A DNA stretch of 64,000 bases, taken from the NCBI GenBank assembly GCA_033085395.1, contig JANQBS010000212.1, positions 1-64,000 of the forward strand, given 5' to 3'. This document shows positions 1 through 10,495 of the stretch, piece by piece. Numbering within the stretch: position 1 is the first letter of the stretch; each line of letters starts with the position of its first letter. The translations under genes were made by a program, and so were the position numbers. Origin of the DNA: Xanthoparmelia taractica (lineage: Eukaryota > Ascomycota > Lecanoromycetes > Lecanorales > Parmeliaceae). A model generated the notes under the pieces. The model worked only from the letters and a program-made list of their open reading frames with translations. It was not told the DNA's origin and searched no databases.

Positions 1-2160
1 TATCCCATACCTTTCGGTATGGTATTCGAAAAACTAGTCCCATACCATCAAATATACCACACCTTTCCGACCCGTATAATTACTGTATTAATCGAAACGA
101 GTTTTGCTTCATAAATTTCGCTGAAAAATATTATAATATCGCTTATAAAGAATAGCTTCTTTAAAGTAAGGCTATAGCTAATAATAATACTAACGTCTCT
201 CTCGAAAGACTTCTTATCTCACTATACAATATTTGAATTAATAAGAATAGCGTAATTACTTAGAACTCGCGAAGGTTCGAGACTTATATAAGTACGCGCT
301 AAAAGGGTCGAAAAGAAGACTTTTATAAATAGATATATTCGGCTTTCTAAGAAGGAGTTCGAGATAATTATAACTAATCGAATAATCGAAAAAATAAATA
401 GAATAAGTCGAAAGAAGAAGAATCAACAGTCTTCGTCACAGTCATAACGACTCATGAGTATAGTAATTCATATATTCTTTATATTATCCCTCTCCTTAGT
501 CGTAGTGATTAGTAGTCTTTCCGCCGTCTTCTTCGTATAATTCGATCTCTATATAATCTTAGTATTATTAGTAATCTAGTTAGTAATAATCTATTTCGTC
601 TCGATCTACTTTATCTTAGTCTACTACTTTATTTTAGTCTTCTCCGCCTTCTTCGATATCGTCTATCTTATAATCTAAGCGAGATATCTTAGATCGTTCG
701 AGTTCTTTAACGTTTATAAGAAATAAGAAAGAGAACGTGTTATAGAAGTTCTTTGCGTGATAAATAAGTAATTTCTAAAGTAAACGATTAAGAAGTAGAT
801 GAATTCAAGTGTAGGAAATCGTATTAAATTAAGGCTAAATAATTAACGACCTAAAAGAAATGTTAGATTCTTTATTTAAGATTTATTAGATTAAGATAGA
901 TTAAGAACTATCTAATAGTATCGTATGTAATTTAAAGATAAATCTAAAGGTCTTTAAATCTCGCTAATGAGAGACTATAAGTTTATTAGATCTTAGAATT
1001 AATAAATAGCTAGCTAGCTAATCAAAATCTATTTATATATCTTCTCTATTTATTTACTCACGAAGTACTCGAATATTAGTCTTAAATATATAATCTCTAG
1101 CACTATATTTGAAATTCTCTTTAGCAAAACGATTATATCGACTTCTAGCTATCGCATATCGAAGAAAATCGCCGAAAGAATTCTTAAATAACGATTATAT
1201 CTTATTAAAATAGCGACGTATTTAGGTCTTTAAGACGCTGAAACTTAACTCGATGAAATTAAAGTCTGGCGAGTACGATGGGAGATATCGAATCTCACAG
1301 TTAAATCTACGAATTATCTTCTCGATACGAGCGTTATAGTAACTACTTACGTTATTTATAATAATCACGCTTCTAGGGGCTAAAAAGACATTATAATAAG
1401 ATAATAGCTTATTAAATATTCATCGATAGAAGGCCTCATCGTTGAATTAGCCCTCACGAATATTAGTGTATAATAAGTAGTTATAGATAATATACGTCGA
1501 AAGAATACTTTATAAACGATCTCTTATTCGATTAGCATAATATTAAGCTAATTTATTAATAGAGGCGTATGCTTGATATCTTTAGTTAGTGAACTTATTA
1601 AAAAGAGTCTTATCTACGAAGATTAGCTACTTAATAATTAGGTCTAGTAAGTTCACGATCTATTAAAGTCTTAATTTATTATTCTAACGAGATTCTAGAC
1701 GTTAAGCTTTCTTCTAATTTATTCGTCTTCTACTTAAGATTCTCGAAATAATAAATTAATATATTTATAAATCTTACTTCTTTTAAAGAAATTAGATTAT
1801 CTCTTTCTATTACGTCTAAGATTATTCTTCGAGATATTAAATAAAATTATTTTTAATAGCTACGATAAGCTTACGAGAGACTTTCTTAAAACGAAGTTAA
1901 GGCCTAAAGAGCGTATTATATAAAAAGAGGTTCTCTTATATATAATAGATAGTGACGAGTTTATAGTAAACCTCTACTGCGATAAGATTAGGGCGCTATT
2001 ATAATAGTAGATATCGTATAATCTTGGAGCGCAGGGCTGAGGCTAGAGATTTAATTATCTTCTAGAAAAACGCGTTAATATGGACGCTAACGAGTATATA
2101 TAGCCTTAATTCTCACTATTTGGACGGTAATACGATGCGATAGGCCTTACTGGGGAGGAT
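1..2160. mobile_element. RIP-degraded AT-rich DNA transposon region
   Basis: The first 2.1 kb is strongly AT-rich and full of TAA/TAG/TTA words, with no long open frame on either strand, and it changes abruptly to GC-richer DNA near 2160. The minus strand carries recognisable remains of a Tc1/mariner-like transposase at about 1010-2100, described separately. The left half (about 400-720), read on the minus strand, is rich in Asp/Glu codons broken by stops, perhaps a decayed acidic coding segment. I see no convincing terminal inverted repeat at either end, so the left end may lie outside the window. The composition and the kind of stops fit repeat-induced point mutation. The exact ends are uncertain. 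Confidence 0.8.
1010..2100 (-). pseudogene. Tc1/mariner-like (DDE_3) transposase remnant
   Basis: The minus strand translates into a broken transposase of the fungal Tc1/mariner DDE type. In order: an HTH-like N-terminal part with SRKLIVAIK near 1870-1900; the first catalytic block LIFVDKTLFNKFTN near 1590-1625; REG-FNDEAFYR near 1410-1445; a block reading VIIINN near 1350, where the family has an Asp at the second catalytic position; and the C-terminal signature YSPDFNFIELSFSVLK near 1220-1290, followed by an RFAKENF-containing tail. Stops fall where the family has Trp or Gln codons (TGG or CAA to TAA/TAG), and the second catalytic Asp reads Asn (GAT to AAT). All are C:G to T:A changes, as expected of RIP. 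The copy cannot encode an active transposase. Only the inner motifs give confident positions; the ends are approximate. Confidence 0.85.
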
Positions 2161-3341
2161 TGAAGAAAAATGTCTCGATTTGGGTGGCAAAAACACAAAA
2201 TTCTCAATTTTCTCTGCCAAGGATTCTCAAGCTTCCTGCACACGCTAATAGATTAGGGCCGCACCACTGCAAATGGAACGCCGAGAACTGAGACAACCCC
2301 CTAGGTGGTATATCACTATCTCATTTCCCCACTGGTCACCCACGACCCCTCTCATCCTCCCCCTCATCCCCCCCACAGCCCTATCCACACAACACAACCC
2401 TTTCCCCATCCCCACAACCCCATCCCTACAACCCCGTCCCATCCCATTGCATCCCATCAATCACAGCCAAACCACCTACCCAATGACGCTTTGTAAACTA
2501 GTAGCTGCAGAAACGGGTGGGGGATGCTGAGTAGACCAGGGAATGGTGGGGATGGAATAGGGATGGGAAGGGGTAGTGGTGGAGGTAAGAGTGGGAGGGG
2601 GATGGGAATAGGGGTGGTTTGATGTAGGGGAAGGGAGAGGGAGGATGGGGCAGAAAGGGGGGAGGCGCTGGTAGTTTATAATTATGAAGTTTGGGTGCGG
2701 ATGGGGATGTGGTCAGGAGGAGGAGGAGGAGGAGAAGAAGGAGGAGGAGGAGAAGAAGGAGGAGGAAGAGAATAAGGAGGAAGAGAATGAGGTATTGTAA
2801 TAGTGAAGGCGAACCAGAGTATGGTGAGGCTGGGCGTGACTATTGTCCTTCTGTGGTCAGCCATAGCTATTCGTTTTGATATTCCGTACGTGCTGTCTGT
2901 ATATATATACCCACCCACCACATCACTTATTTCGATCCAGCATTCCAGCAAGAGTGAGAGGCATTATCAGGCGATGTATGTTCGTGTTGAATCGAGTAGT
3001 CGTTTAGATTATCTTTTAGTTCTACTTAGCAGATTTGTCTGTCGTAAGAGTAAGAGTACAAGACCAAGGCCGTGCAAGCTGGGTTGTATTGATTTGCATG
3101 CCAAAAAAGGACGGGTTTCTCTTTCCGTCGCGCAAGTCGATTGATTGCTCCGTGATAATGTAGGATCCAAGCAACATCTCCCATTACTTCTCTTCTCCCA
3201 AATCTCAGATATTACATCCTTCGTCCCCTCTAGCACTCTCTTCCTTTTCTTCACCATCCTCTTCTCTTCTCTTTCACCCCTTCATCCCCCCCCCCCTCTC
3301 CTTCTCCCCCTTCACTACCCTTTCCACCACTCTCCATCCCC
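2161..3341. other. Intergenic, low complexity, no gene seen
   Basis: This stretch alternates C-rich (2330-2460), G-rich (2510-2660) and CT-rich (3170-3350) tracts. Short frames here are proline-, serine- or arginine-rich by-products of that composition. No start-plus-domain combination could be supported. The CT-rich part lies directly downstream of the MARVEL gene, which ends at 3342 on the minus strand. Confidence 0.6.
2715..2775. repeat. (GGA/GAA)n purine microsatellite
   Basis: An almost uninterrupted purine tract of GGA and GAA triplets. It produces a spurious poly-Arg frame on plus and a poly-Pro/Ser frame on minus. Nothing suggests that it is translated. Confidence 0.85.
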
Positions 3342-4048
3342 TCACTTCCCCCCCCTCCGCCAGTTCAAAACACTCAACGCAAGACTACCCACAAACGCCG
3401 CAAACGCAAACCATATGAATGCCGTATCCGCCTGCGCCTCCCTGCACCTGTTGCCGCGGTTGACAAACTGGCTCACTTTTCCGTCGCGGTCGACGCCGCC
3501 GTTGATGATGACGTTGTGGGTTGTGTAGGGGGTCGAGGAGCAGGAGTGGGCGCCGAGTTGGGCTGCGTAGGCCTGTTTGTTTGAGACGATGACAGCGTCA
3601 GCGGATGTTCATGCGCAGGGTTAAAGGATATTGAAATGAATGGAGCGGAAGGGAAGGGAAGGGGAGTAGGGCAACGAGAAGAGGAAGAAAGCTCAAACGC
3701 ACCACCCCCCCCGCAAACGCAAACAGCACGCTCAGCGCGTCCAACACCACCATAACCAGCCCCCCAATCGCAGACACGAAATCCGCCAAAAGCCCAATCA
3801 GCGCAATCACGAAGAGCCAGATGCCGAGGAAGACGTTGTAATTTGTGGAGGAAGGGGCGCCACCGTAGGCTTGGGATGCGACGAGGTGGCCAGAGAGGCC
3901 GAGGATGAGGATTGCGAAAAAGAGCTGTTTGGAGGAAGGAGGAAGAGGGTGTTAGTTTTGGTTTTGAGGTGGGTTGAGGGAGGGGGATGGAGGGGAGGGA
4001 AAGACGGACCTGGAGGCCGCGCAGGGCCAGGTTCGGTATTGAGGGCAT
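3342..4048 (-). CDS. MARVEL-domain membrane protein, Nce102-like
   Basis: Three exons, 4010-4048, 3703-3924 and 3342-3572, give about 163 residues. The start MPSIPNLALRGLQ is characteristic of fungal MARVEL proteins of the Nce102 (non-classical export 2) type. It is followed by four hydrophobic segments: roughly residues 12-30, 42-65, 68-88 and a last one near 140-157 (FIWFAFAAFVGSLALSVL). Between the last two lies a cysteine-containing loop. Intron 1 has a branch-like CTAAC and ends AACAG; intron 2 has CTGAC and ends AACAG. The intron 2 donor could be 3702 or 3705; both keep phase. Nce102 family members sit in the plasma membrane, organise eisosomes/MCC domains and respond to sphingolipid; that role is inferred from family resemblance only. 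Downstream lies a CT-rich tract and there is no operon-like neighbour. Confidence 0.82.
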
Positions 4049-4982
4049 GGTTTCCGGGCGAGCGCGCGCAGACAGGCGGGCAGGTTTTTATATGACGCGA
4101 TAGGATGGAAGAGTTGAGAGCTGTACGGTACTCTGTAGATACGAGTCTGTATGCGCAAGAGAAATATGCTGGTAAGGTAAGGAAAGAAAAGAAAAGGTGG
4201 TGAATGAGGCTGATGATGATTGATCGAGATGAGGCGAGGTTCAAACAAAACAAGAAATTCCGCACGGCCGTTTTTCCAGCCACCCCTTCCCTGCGCTAGG
4301 CCGCAAACGGCGCTATGCGACGCGCTAAGGGAAGTAAAGTGTAGTCTTTTTTTTTGGTTGTTGGGTTGGGTTTGGTTGGAGAGAGCAATATAACATACTT
4401 GTACTTGTAAGTGAGAATGAAGTTGGATGATGGTTGTGGTTTCGGTTCACTGCTATGTGATTCAGCGGTACATGATGGGTAGATGAGGCTGCTCTTCGCA
4501 CTCAAAGTCCAGCACTACGCTTCTGGCTGTGATACCAAATGAGTAAACTCGTGGCGGCTGAGCGTGGGTTCCAAACGTGAGATGTCTGCCTCGGCAGTTC
4601 CTACGATGAATAATAGTCGTGACTTCTGGAATGCTTTCGTCTTCCCTGCTCGATACCTATTTTCCTCCGCCCCTTGATCCTCGGACGCTCCGAAACATTG
4701 GTGCCACTCTCCAGCTGACGGTGAATGCAAGGCTGTGCTCAATTTGATAGATCGCTTCTACGTGTCATCCTGTTCCCCTGCGCTGCCGTGCTCATGCCTT
4801 TGCCAGCTGCCGAGACTAGGACAATATCATAATATAATAGCTAGCCTAAATCTTGGGGACAGCCGTGGGCAGCGTCAAGGCCTACGCCTCCCTTCCCGCG
4901 GAGCTAAAGCTCAATCTCCAAATCTTCAACGGACGTCCTTGGCCAAAGGTTGGACATGTTGTCCTAAACCCATACGCGCACC
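4049..4982. other. Intergenic, presumed promoter of the MARVEL gene
   Basis: No supported gene. The stretch next to 4048 should hold the promoter and 5' leader of the minus-strand MARVEL gene. Around 4870-4980 a plus-strand frame contains LPAELKLNLQ, which resembles the start of an F-box-like domain and may be the decayed 5' part of the neighbouring pseudogene. Short frames on both strands show no recognisable domain. Confidence 0.5.
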
Positions 4983-6610
4983 ATGCGCCAACGCAGGATC
5001 TGTGAACATCTTGGCTTGAAGTGCACCCACCTTCGCTCTTTTCTCTGCCTTTCACCAGCCGTCCGATCTGAAATATATGACCAAGCTGGCCTCGTCAAGG
5101 ATATCGACATTGACTTCACTCAGCGACCAGGTACTGATTCTTGGCCTTCCGCGGACGATTTCCACTTCACTTTCAACCTACTTCTGACCTGTCGTACCAT
5201 TCATGGCGAGGCTTCGGCTACTGTCTACTCCACCAACCGATTCTACATCCGATACAGAGACTCTCACAGCCTCCAGGCGCTACGTAATCTGACCCCGGCT
5301 TCTCTCTCGTCCTTGGCATACCTGACCGTGCATCTCAATGTCACTTCCTGCGAAGTTGGCGAGCCGCGTTGCAATGTCCAACCGGGTGAAGCGAGAGGTC
5401 GTCATCATCGACATGACAAGCGTCTCCAGTCTTCCTCGCGCCGAAGTCAAGCGATTCTTCGCGAGTGGCAAAGCTCGGCTGGGAACGTCATGGCCCATGT
5501 CCAACCTTTCAATCTCCAACTACATCTTGTATGCGATGTAGAGGATCTGGAAGCACCCGCGCTGGCCATCGAGCCGCTTTCTGGCACCCAAACACTCTTG
5601 AACTGCGCCCTCCGCTTACGTCGGCAGCCCGACCCTCTTCTTCAAGATCTAGCTCGAAAGACGGCTACGCGAGCAATGGGTCGCTACCTAGATCAACGAA
5701 AGTATCCGTTCCGGTTCTCGGCTTTGCCGCCGGAACTTCGTCGTCAGGTCCTGGAATACTCAGATCTCGTTACCCCCGCTCTGTGAAGTAGAGTGGAACC
5801 CCGAAAAAGGGCTGTTACCTTCGCTACAGCACATGGAGATGTGGCGGTAGCTGGGATTGTCCTGAGGACTTGCACGTTGCATGCCAGTTTCGAAACTGTT
5901 GGGATTACTCAAACATTGGTTGCTTCTGCCGCCGATCCCACGCCGCCTTCTCATCCAATTGTCACCGCTGGTCTCCTCCTACGTCGCTATTCCTCGTAAG
6001 CCGGCTTCTACTCGAAGGCGCTCAAGAGGTCCTCTTTAAGCGCAACCGCTTCGTCATCACCCCTTCTGCAGGTTGCAATTATCCGTCCACTCACAACCCC
6101 AAATCATCTAGAAGCCTCCGTCTTCCTAACAGACGTCGTGCCCTGCCCCGCTCTCCGCTTTCTCAGTATTCCTAGAACTGGTCTTCCCGCCCTTTGAACA
6201 CGACCACCTCCGCCCCCACGAGCCTGCGTACAAAGACTGGCTCCAGACCCTCGACCACGCCAAGCAGCACCTCTCTCTCCCAACCCTCACCCTCCGCGTC
6301 TACATGGCCGATTATCTCCCGCCCCGACGAGGAGGAGGAGGAGGAGGAGGAGGAGGAGGACAGCGCACCTCTCCTTCCTTATTATTCCGCGCCCACGTGA
6401 CGAAAGAACAGGGCATGACGATCATGACGTCCCACCTGCGCACTCTTACGCCGTTGGCAAAGCTCAAAGGGCTAAGAGGATTTTTTTTTTTTGCGCACCT
6501 CGCGTGGCCGTTTTCGAGCACGGGGACGGGACGGGACGAAGGCGGTGGAGGGAGGGGGGATCCGGGGGCCGTGAGCACGGCAGATGAGGTGCGGGGCCGG
6601 GGGAGGTGAG
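4983..6610 (+). pseudogene. Frameshifted conserved fungal F-box-like protein
   Basis: A 267-residue open frame (4983-5786) starts the recognisable part: SPAVRSEIYDQAGLV, then a CRTIH segment and a second F-box-like stretch LPPELRRQVLEYSDLV. At about 5770-5785 the frame breaks, and the expected continuation (CEVEWNPEKG) is in the next frame. Another shift follows near 5810, giving CGGSWDCPEDLHVACQF, FKRNRFVITPS and so on. Further breaks near 6080 and 6170 lead to LEASVFLTDVV and then FEHDHLRPHEPAYKDWLQ and LTLRVYMADYLPPRR. The last part runs into a (GGA)n tract at 6330-6360. Each piece fits the same conserved ascomycete family of unknown function, so I read this as one gene with at least four indels. 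A series of assembly errors is possible but unlikely, since not all breaks are at homopolymers. Confidence 0.72.
6330..6360 (+). repeat. (GGA)n microsatellite inside the pseudogene
   Basis: About ten GGA triplets. Read in one frame they give poly-Gly, in another poly-Glu. Slippage here may have contributed to the decay of the surrounding coding sequence. Confidence 0.9.
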
Positions 6611-6753
6611 GTGAGGATCGAGAGGGTTGGTATGGGGGATGGGTATGATGGGGCGGGCGGCGTTGGAGGGGAAGGAAGGAAGGAAGGGGGGGGGAAGAGC
6701 CAGTGGCTGGAGTGGAGGTCGCGTTGGGTACAGCATGAGTATGGTGGATGAGG

Positions 6754-6755
<2 letters not shown>

Positions 6756-6784
<29 letters not shown>
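6756..6784. repeat. (GA)n microsatellite
   Basis: An uninterrupted GA dinucleotide run of about 14 units. Confidence 0.95.
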
Positions 6785-6787
<3 letters not shown>

Positions 6788-6976
6788 TTGGATCGGTTGT
6801 GATCAAGTTATAGGTTGAGTTTATTTACGCAGAGATACGTAGGTAGGGTAGGGTAGAGCGAAGAAAGAAAGAAAGAACAAGTCTTGTTTCCCTGAGCTGA
6901 ATTGATCAAGGGTAGTGAGTGCGCCTTACCTTACCTTGACATTTCATATACAGCCATGAGCAGGTAACTTGACCGC

Positions 6977-7013
6977 CCTCCTCCTCCTCCTCCTCCTCCT
7001 CCTCCTCCTCCTC
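6977..7013. repeat. (CTC)n microsatellite
   Basis: About twelve CTC triplets followed by CTCGTCCTCG. Confidence 0.95.
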
Positions 7014-7113
7014 GTCCTCGTATATAGATAGACTCCCTTAAACGAAAACGAACGGGTCATTGCTGCTACATCACTACTTCTTGGGATACCTACCTTAGTT
7101 GATGATTTATCCG

Positions 7114-7144
7114 AGGTAAAGGTAAGGTAAGGTAAGGTAAGGTG
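7114..7144. repeat. (GGTAA)n microsatellite
   Basis: Five to six copies of the pentanucleotide GGTAA. Isolated copies of the same word recur through the flanking 500 bases. Confidence 0.9.
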
Positions 7145-7250
7145 GATATTGAGGCAAAGTTAAGCGGTTTATTTATTGTATCTTGCCAAGGTAATCTTAC
7201 CTGAGTCCTACACTTCTACACTTCTACACGTACGAGCACTTTTATTCGTT

Positions 7251-7295
7251 CTTTTCTTTTCTTTTCTTTTCTTTTCTTTTCTTTTCTTTTCTTTT
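7251..7295. repeat. (CTTTT)n microsatellite, nine copies
   Basis: Nine perfect CTTTT units followed by CGTTT variants. A shorter array of the same unit occurs at 55141-55168. Confidence 0.95.
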
Positions 7296-10200
7296 CGTTT
7301 CGTTTCATAGGTATATAGAGTTCTAATAATATAAAGAATTGATATATCCCCTTGTGGGAACTGGGAGAAAAATAATGTAGCTATGGTTGTGAATCAAATC
7401 GATTAAGTTAATTCAATCGCTTTTGAGTTTGGTTTTGATTTTTTTCTAGTGGTGGTGGTGTCTTTGTTTGAAGGAGTAAGGGACTGGAGATGGATGGGCT
7501 TCTCTCTCCTGTATCTAGAAAGGAAGGAAGGAAGGAAGGAGTCTTTTTTGAGCATCATGGCTTTCAAGTAAGCTTGTACTGAGTGTAAGAGGGCGAACTC
7601 GTGGGTTGGGGTTGATTTGTGGAGGGCTTTGTCAGATGCAATCAAGTTGGCTCTGTTGGCTCCCTTTGAAAAGTGCCAAGAATACTAGCGGACGCTAGTC
7701 CTAAACCTTACTGTAGCGGTAACAATGCCAAGCGAGGTATCTGGGCCAAACACAAGAATCATCGCAGATGCGCCCCTTGTCGGAGGGAGGCGACGCCTTT
7801 CTCTAGCACTTCAGCTACGTCAGGATGTGTGATGCCAGGTTGAAAATACTGATGGACAGTTTGAAATAGTCGGATACATTTCACGGTAGTCCATGCCTTG
7901 CCCTCTTCCTCTTTCTACTCTCGTTGGTGTAATCATCTTTCGACTTTCTGCACAACTGGAGTGTGCCCTGTGATTGTCTGGCAAAGAATGTGCTAGCCCT
8001 ACAGAAGTCGATCACTTTTACACCAGTCACATATGGAAAAGCTCGAGCATGGGCTTCCAGCACGAGCGATAGGGACAAAGATCCTCGCTTTTATCGCTCG
8101 CTGAAAGCCGGGAAGAGAAATCGAAAATCCTAGCCGCTGGCTAGAATATCGTGGATACAGTATAGGCAATGGTATGGATGAGGAAGCCATGCTATTCTTT
8201 GTATCCATCCGGGAAACCATGCAGCCGGCGATGCTGCATTACGTGGCGGGGTAGCGGATGATAGCGTTCTGTATCCCGTCATGTCAAGGGCGCATTAGAA
8301 AGGGATGAGATACAGGAATGCATTGTTCGGCGCGATGTCCGGTATCACTGGAGGTACGAGGAGGGGGCAGTAAAAAGCTGGCAAAGACATCATGCGTTTT
8401 TGCATTACCGGGATTCGCTCCTGCTTCTGCATGGTATCGCCGATCTTCCCGGGGAAGAAGCCGTGTGCGTAAGAAAGGGAGAGTTGACGGTCGTGCATCA
8501 TCCGAAGACCACGAGAAGTGCGAACAGACCATCAAGTTCGGCACGGACATGTGATTGCATGGACACCTGACGCTTTATCTCGTACTGCGCATATGCATGT
8601 GGAGAAGAATCTTTTATCTGCAAGGAGACGCATGATCGTTAGGTCGGTGTAATCTCAATTTCCAAGGTCGGCGACATCTTTGGGCGGTTGGGCCTTTGCA
8701 GCCTGCTTTCCGGGGGAGTTGTGAGGCTTTGAGCTTTTGAAGCTACCTGCAAAAGGAGGACTGAAAGTTTAGTATGATCCAAGAAAGCAGTAATATTTGA
8801 AGTGAAACAGACCTCTAGAAATCTGGGATTTCCTGGTTGTCATGGCGGTAGGAAGCCGAAAGGTGCGTCAATAAACCGTTGAGTTTAGGCTCCGATGCAC
8901 GAGAGAAATTTCCGGAAAGCGGGGAGCGGGGAGATTCTCAGACTATGATATCCAATGATTTCGTCGGATAGACTTTATCTGGCGCCGATGGCTTGCTTTG
9001 TGGGCTTAAGCCTCATGGTTGTTGTGAGGGCCATGCTGCAGATACTGCCGTGGTGTTCAGTTGTGACCAGCTGATGCCAACGAGCGCGTGAGCATCAGGA
9101 TCAGCGACTTGAAAGAGTCTGTGTAGTGCATGTTGGTGGGCAAGGATGCTGCCCTGTAGCCTGTGACCCTTTGTTGGAAAAATTGAGCTGTAGCAATTGG
9201 GAAGACCTCGAGTCCTTTTCAGGCAACGGTATGGAGGGTTGGGCCGGTGGGCGATTCCAAGGGTAGACGCTTCTCCTTGTTCATTGCGCATAAAGATAAA
9301 GTCAAAGCTGTTTTCTTCATGCGCAGAGGAGAAGAGTAGGCAGTTGGGCACGACCTTCCTTCTGAATGGGGAAATCCAAAAGACTTGGGTTCATGCAGGA
9401 GAAGTAAAAGGGACAAGGTAAGTAAGTTGGAAAAGAACGAAAAGAGGCGTTGAGGGGAGTGGTGAAGAATGAAAGAATGAAGCATGATTAGCGTCAAAGC
9501 CAAGGATGGAGATGCACGACTACGTTGACCCGTTATTAGGCGCTCCAATCAATCTAAGCGATTAGTCTTATCTTGAATAGGAGAGCTAGGGATCAGCTAG
9601 TACCTTACTTTATCCTGCTATGCTCGGGCCGAGAAGGACCCGAAAGACGTTAGTCTATTACTGAAACAATACTAGGGACATGCACTAGAGCTTACTAAGA
9701 CAGAATTAGGAAAGACCCAAGACGCCCGAAACGTGAAGGGAACCTTGCATGGACATGCATAAGTAATGCAGCTGCCATGCGACACGAGGGACGAGGCAAG
9801 CAATTAAATTAAATTATTTCATTAAGTGTAAAGTACGAAGTAGTTGTGAAGACAAACTATTATTATTATTATTTATTATTTATTATTATCCGCCCATATG
9901 CTTTTTTCCTCTCCTTGTTGCCCTGACACTAAGAAAAAGCATGGAGCGCTTCTTCAGAATTAAATTTGAATCCCATTAATCCCCATCTTCTTTTTAGTCC
10001 CTTAAGTTCTAGTCGTCCCAAGATAACGGTTGCCAACATGCTAGTGGAACGGCAAAAGAAAAGAAAACAAGGTGAGATAGTACTTCTAATCACCACCTAT
10101 TCTTCTACCCCCTGACCTTCTCTAACTCGCTTCCTCGATGGCACCTCTTATTGGACTTCTCTCTTTCTCTTTCCTTGTCTAGCAAGACACCACGCTTCCA

Positions 10201-10495
10201 TCTCAACCATCTCCAAGGGTCTCAATCTCACCTCGACCCGTGCCGCAGATCGGACACCCTCAACACCTTCGTCTTCCTTCTTCCTTACACAGATCGCAGC
10301 TAATTAATACCGCGGCCTCTTGTTCCTTCACTGGCACACTCTTGCACAGTCGTCAAAGAAGTGCAGAGAATGTGATCGCAAGCGCGGAGTGAATCCACTC
10401 TGTATGTCTGACACCTTTACTGACACCCAGCTTCCCTGTGACCGTCGAGCGCTCACACTGAACTGCTCTCCAGAAAACACCCAACACATCCTGAT

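Larger units (their letters stand above)
6611..10495. other. Long microsatellite-rich intergenic region
   Basis: Nearly 3.9 kb without a supportable gene. It is studded with simple repeats, listed separately, and with short GGTAA/TTACC words. Open frames of 60-112 codons (for example minus 9013-9351 and 9219-9548) have no recognisable domain and are typical of chance. A (ATT)n stretch lies near 9860-9890. The last few hundred bases (10080-10495) are CT-rich and probably belong to the promoter and 5' leader of the permease gene. Confidence 0.55.

Noticed and set aside
3473..4048. A single 191-codon minus-strand frame over the MARVEL gene
   Set aside because: It reads through intron 1 into Pro/Ser-rich sequence. 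The spliced model gives a complete four-segment MARVEL protein.
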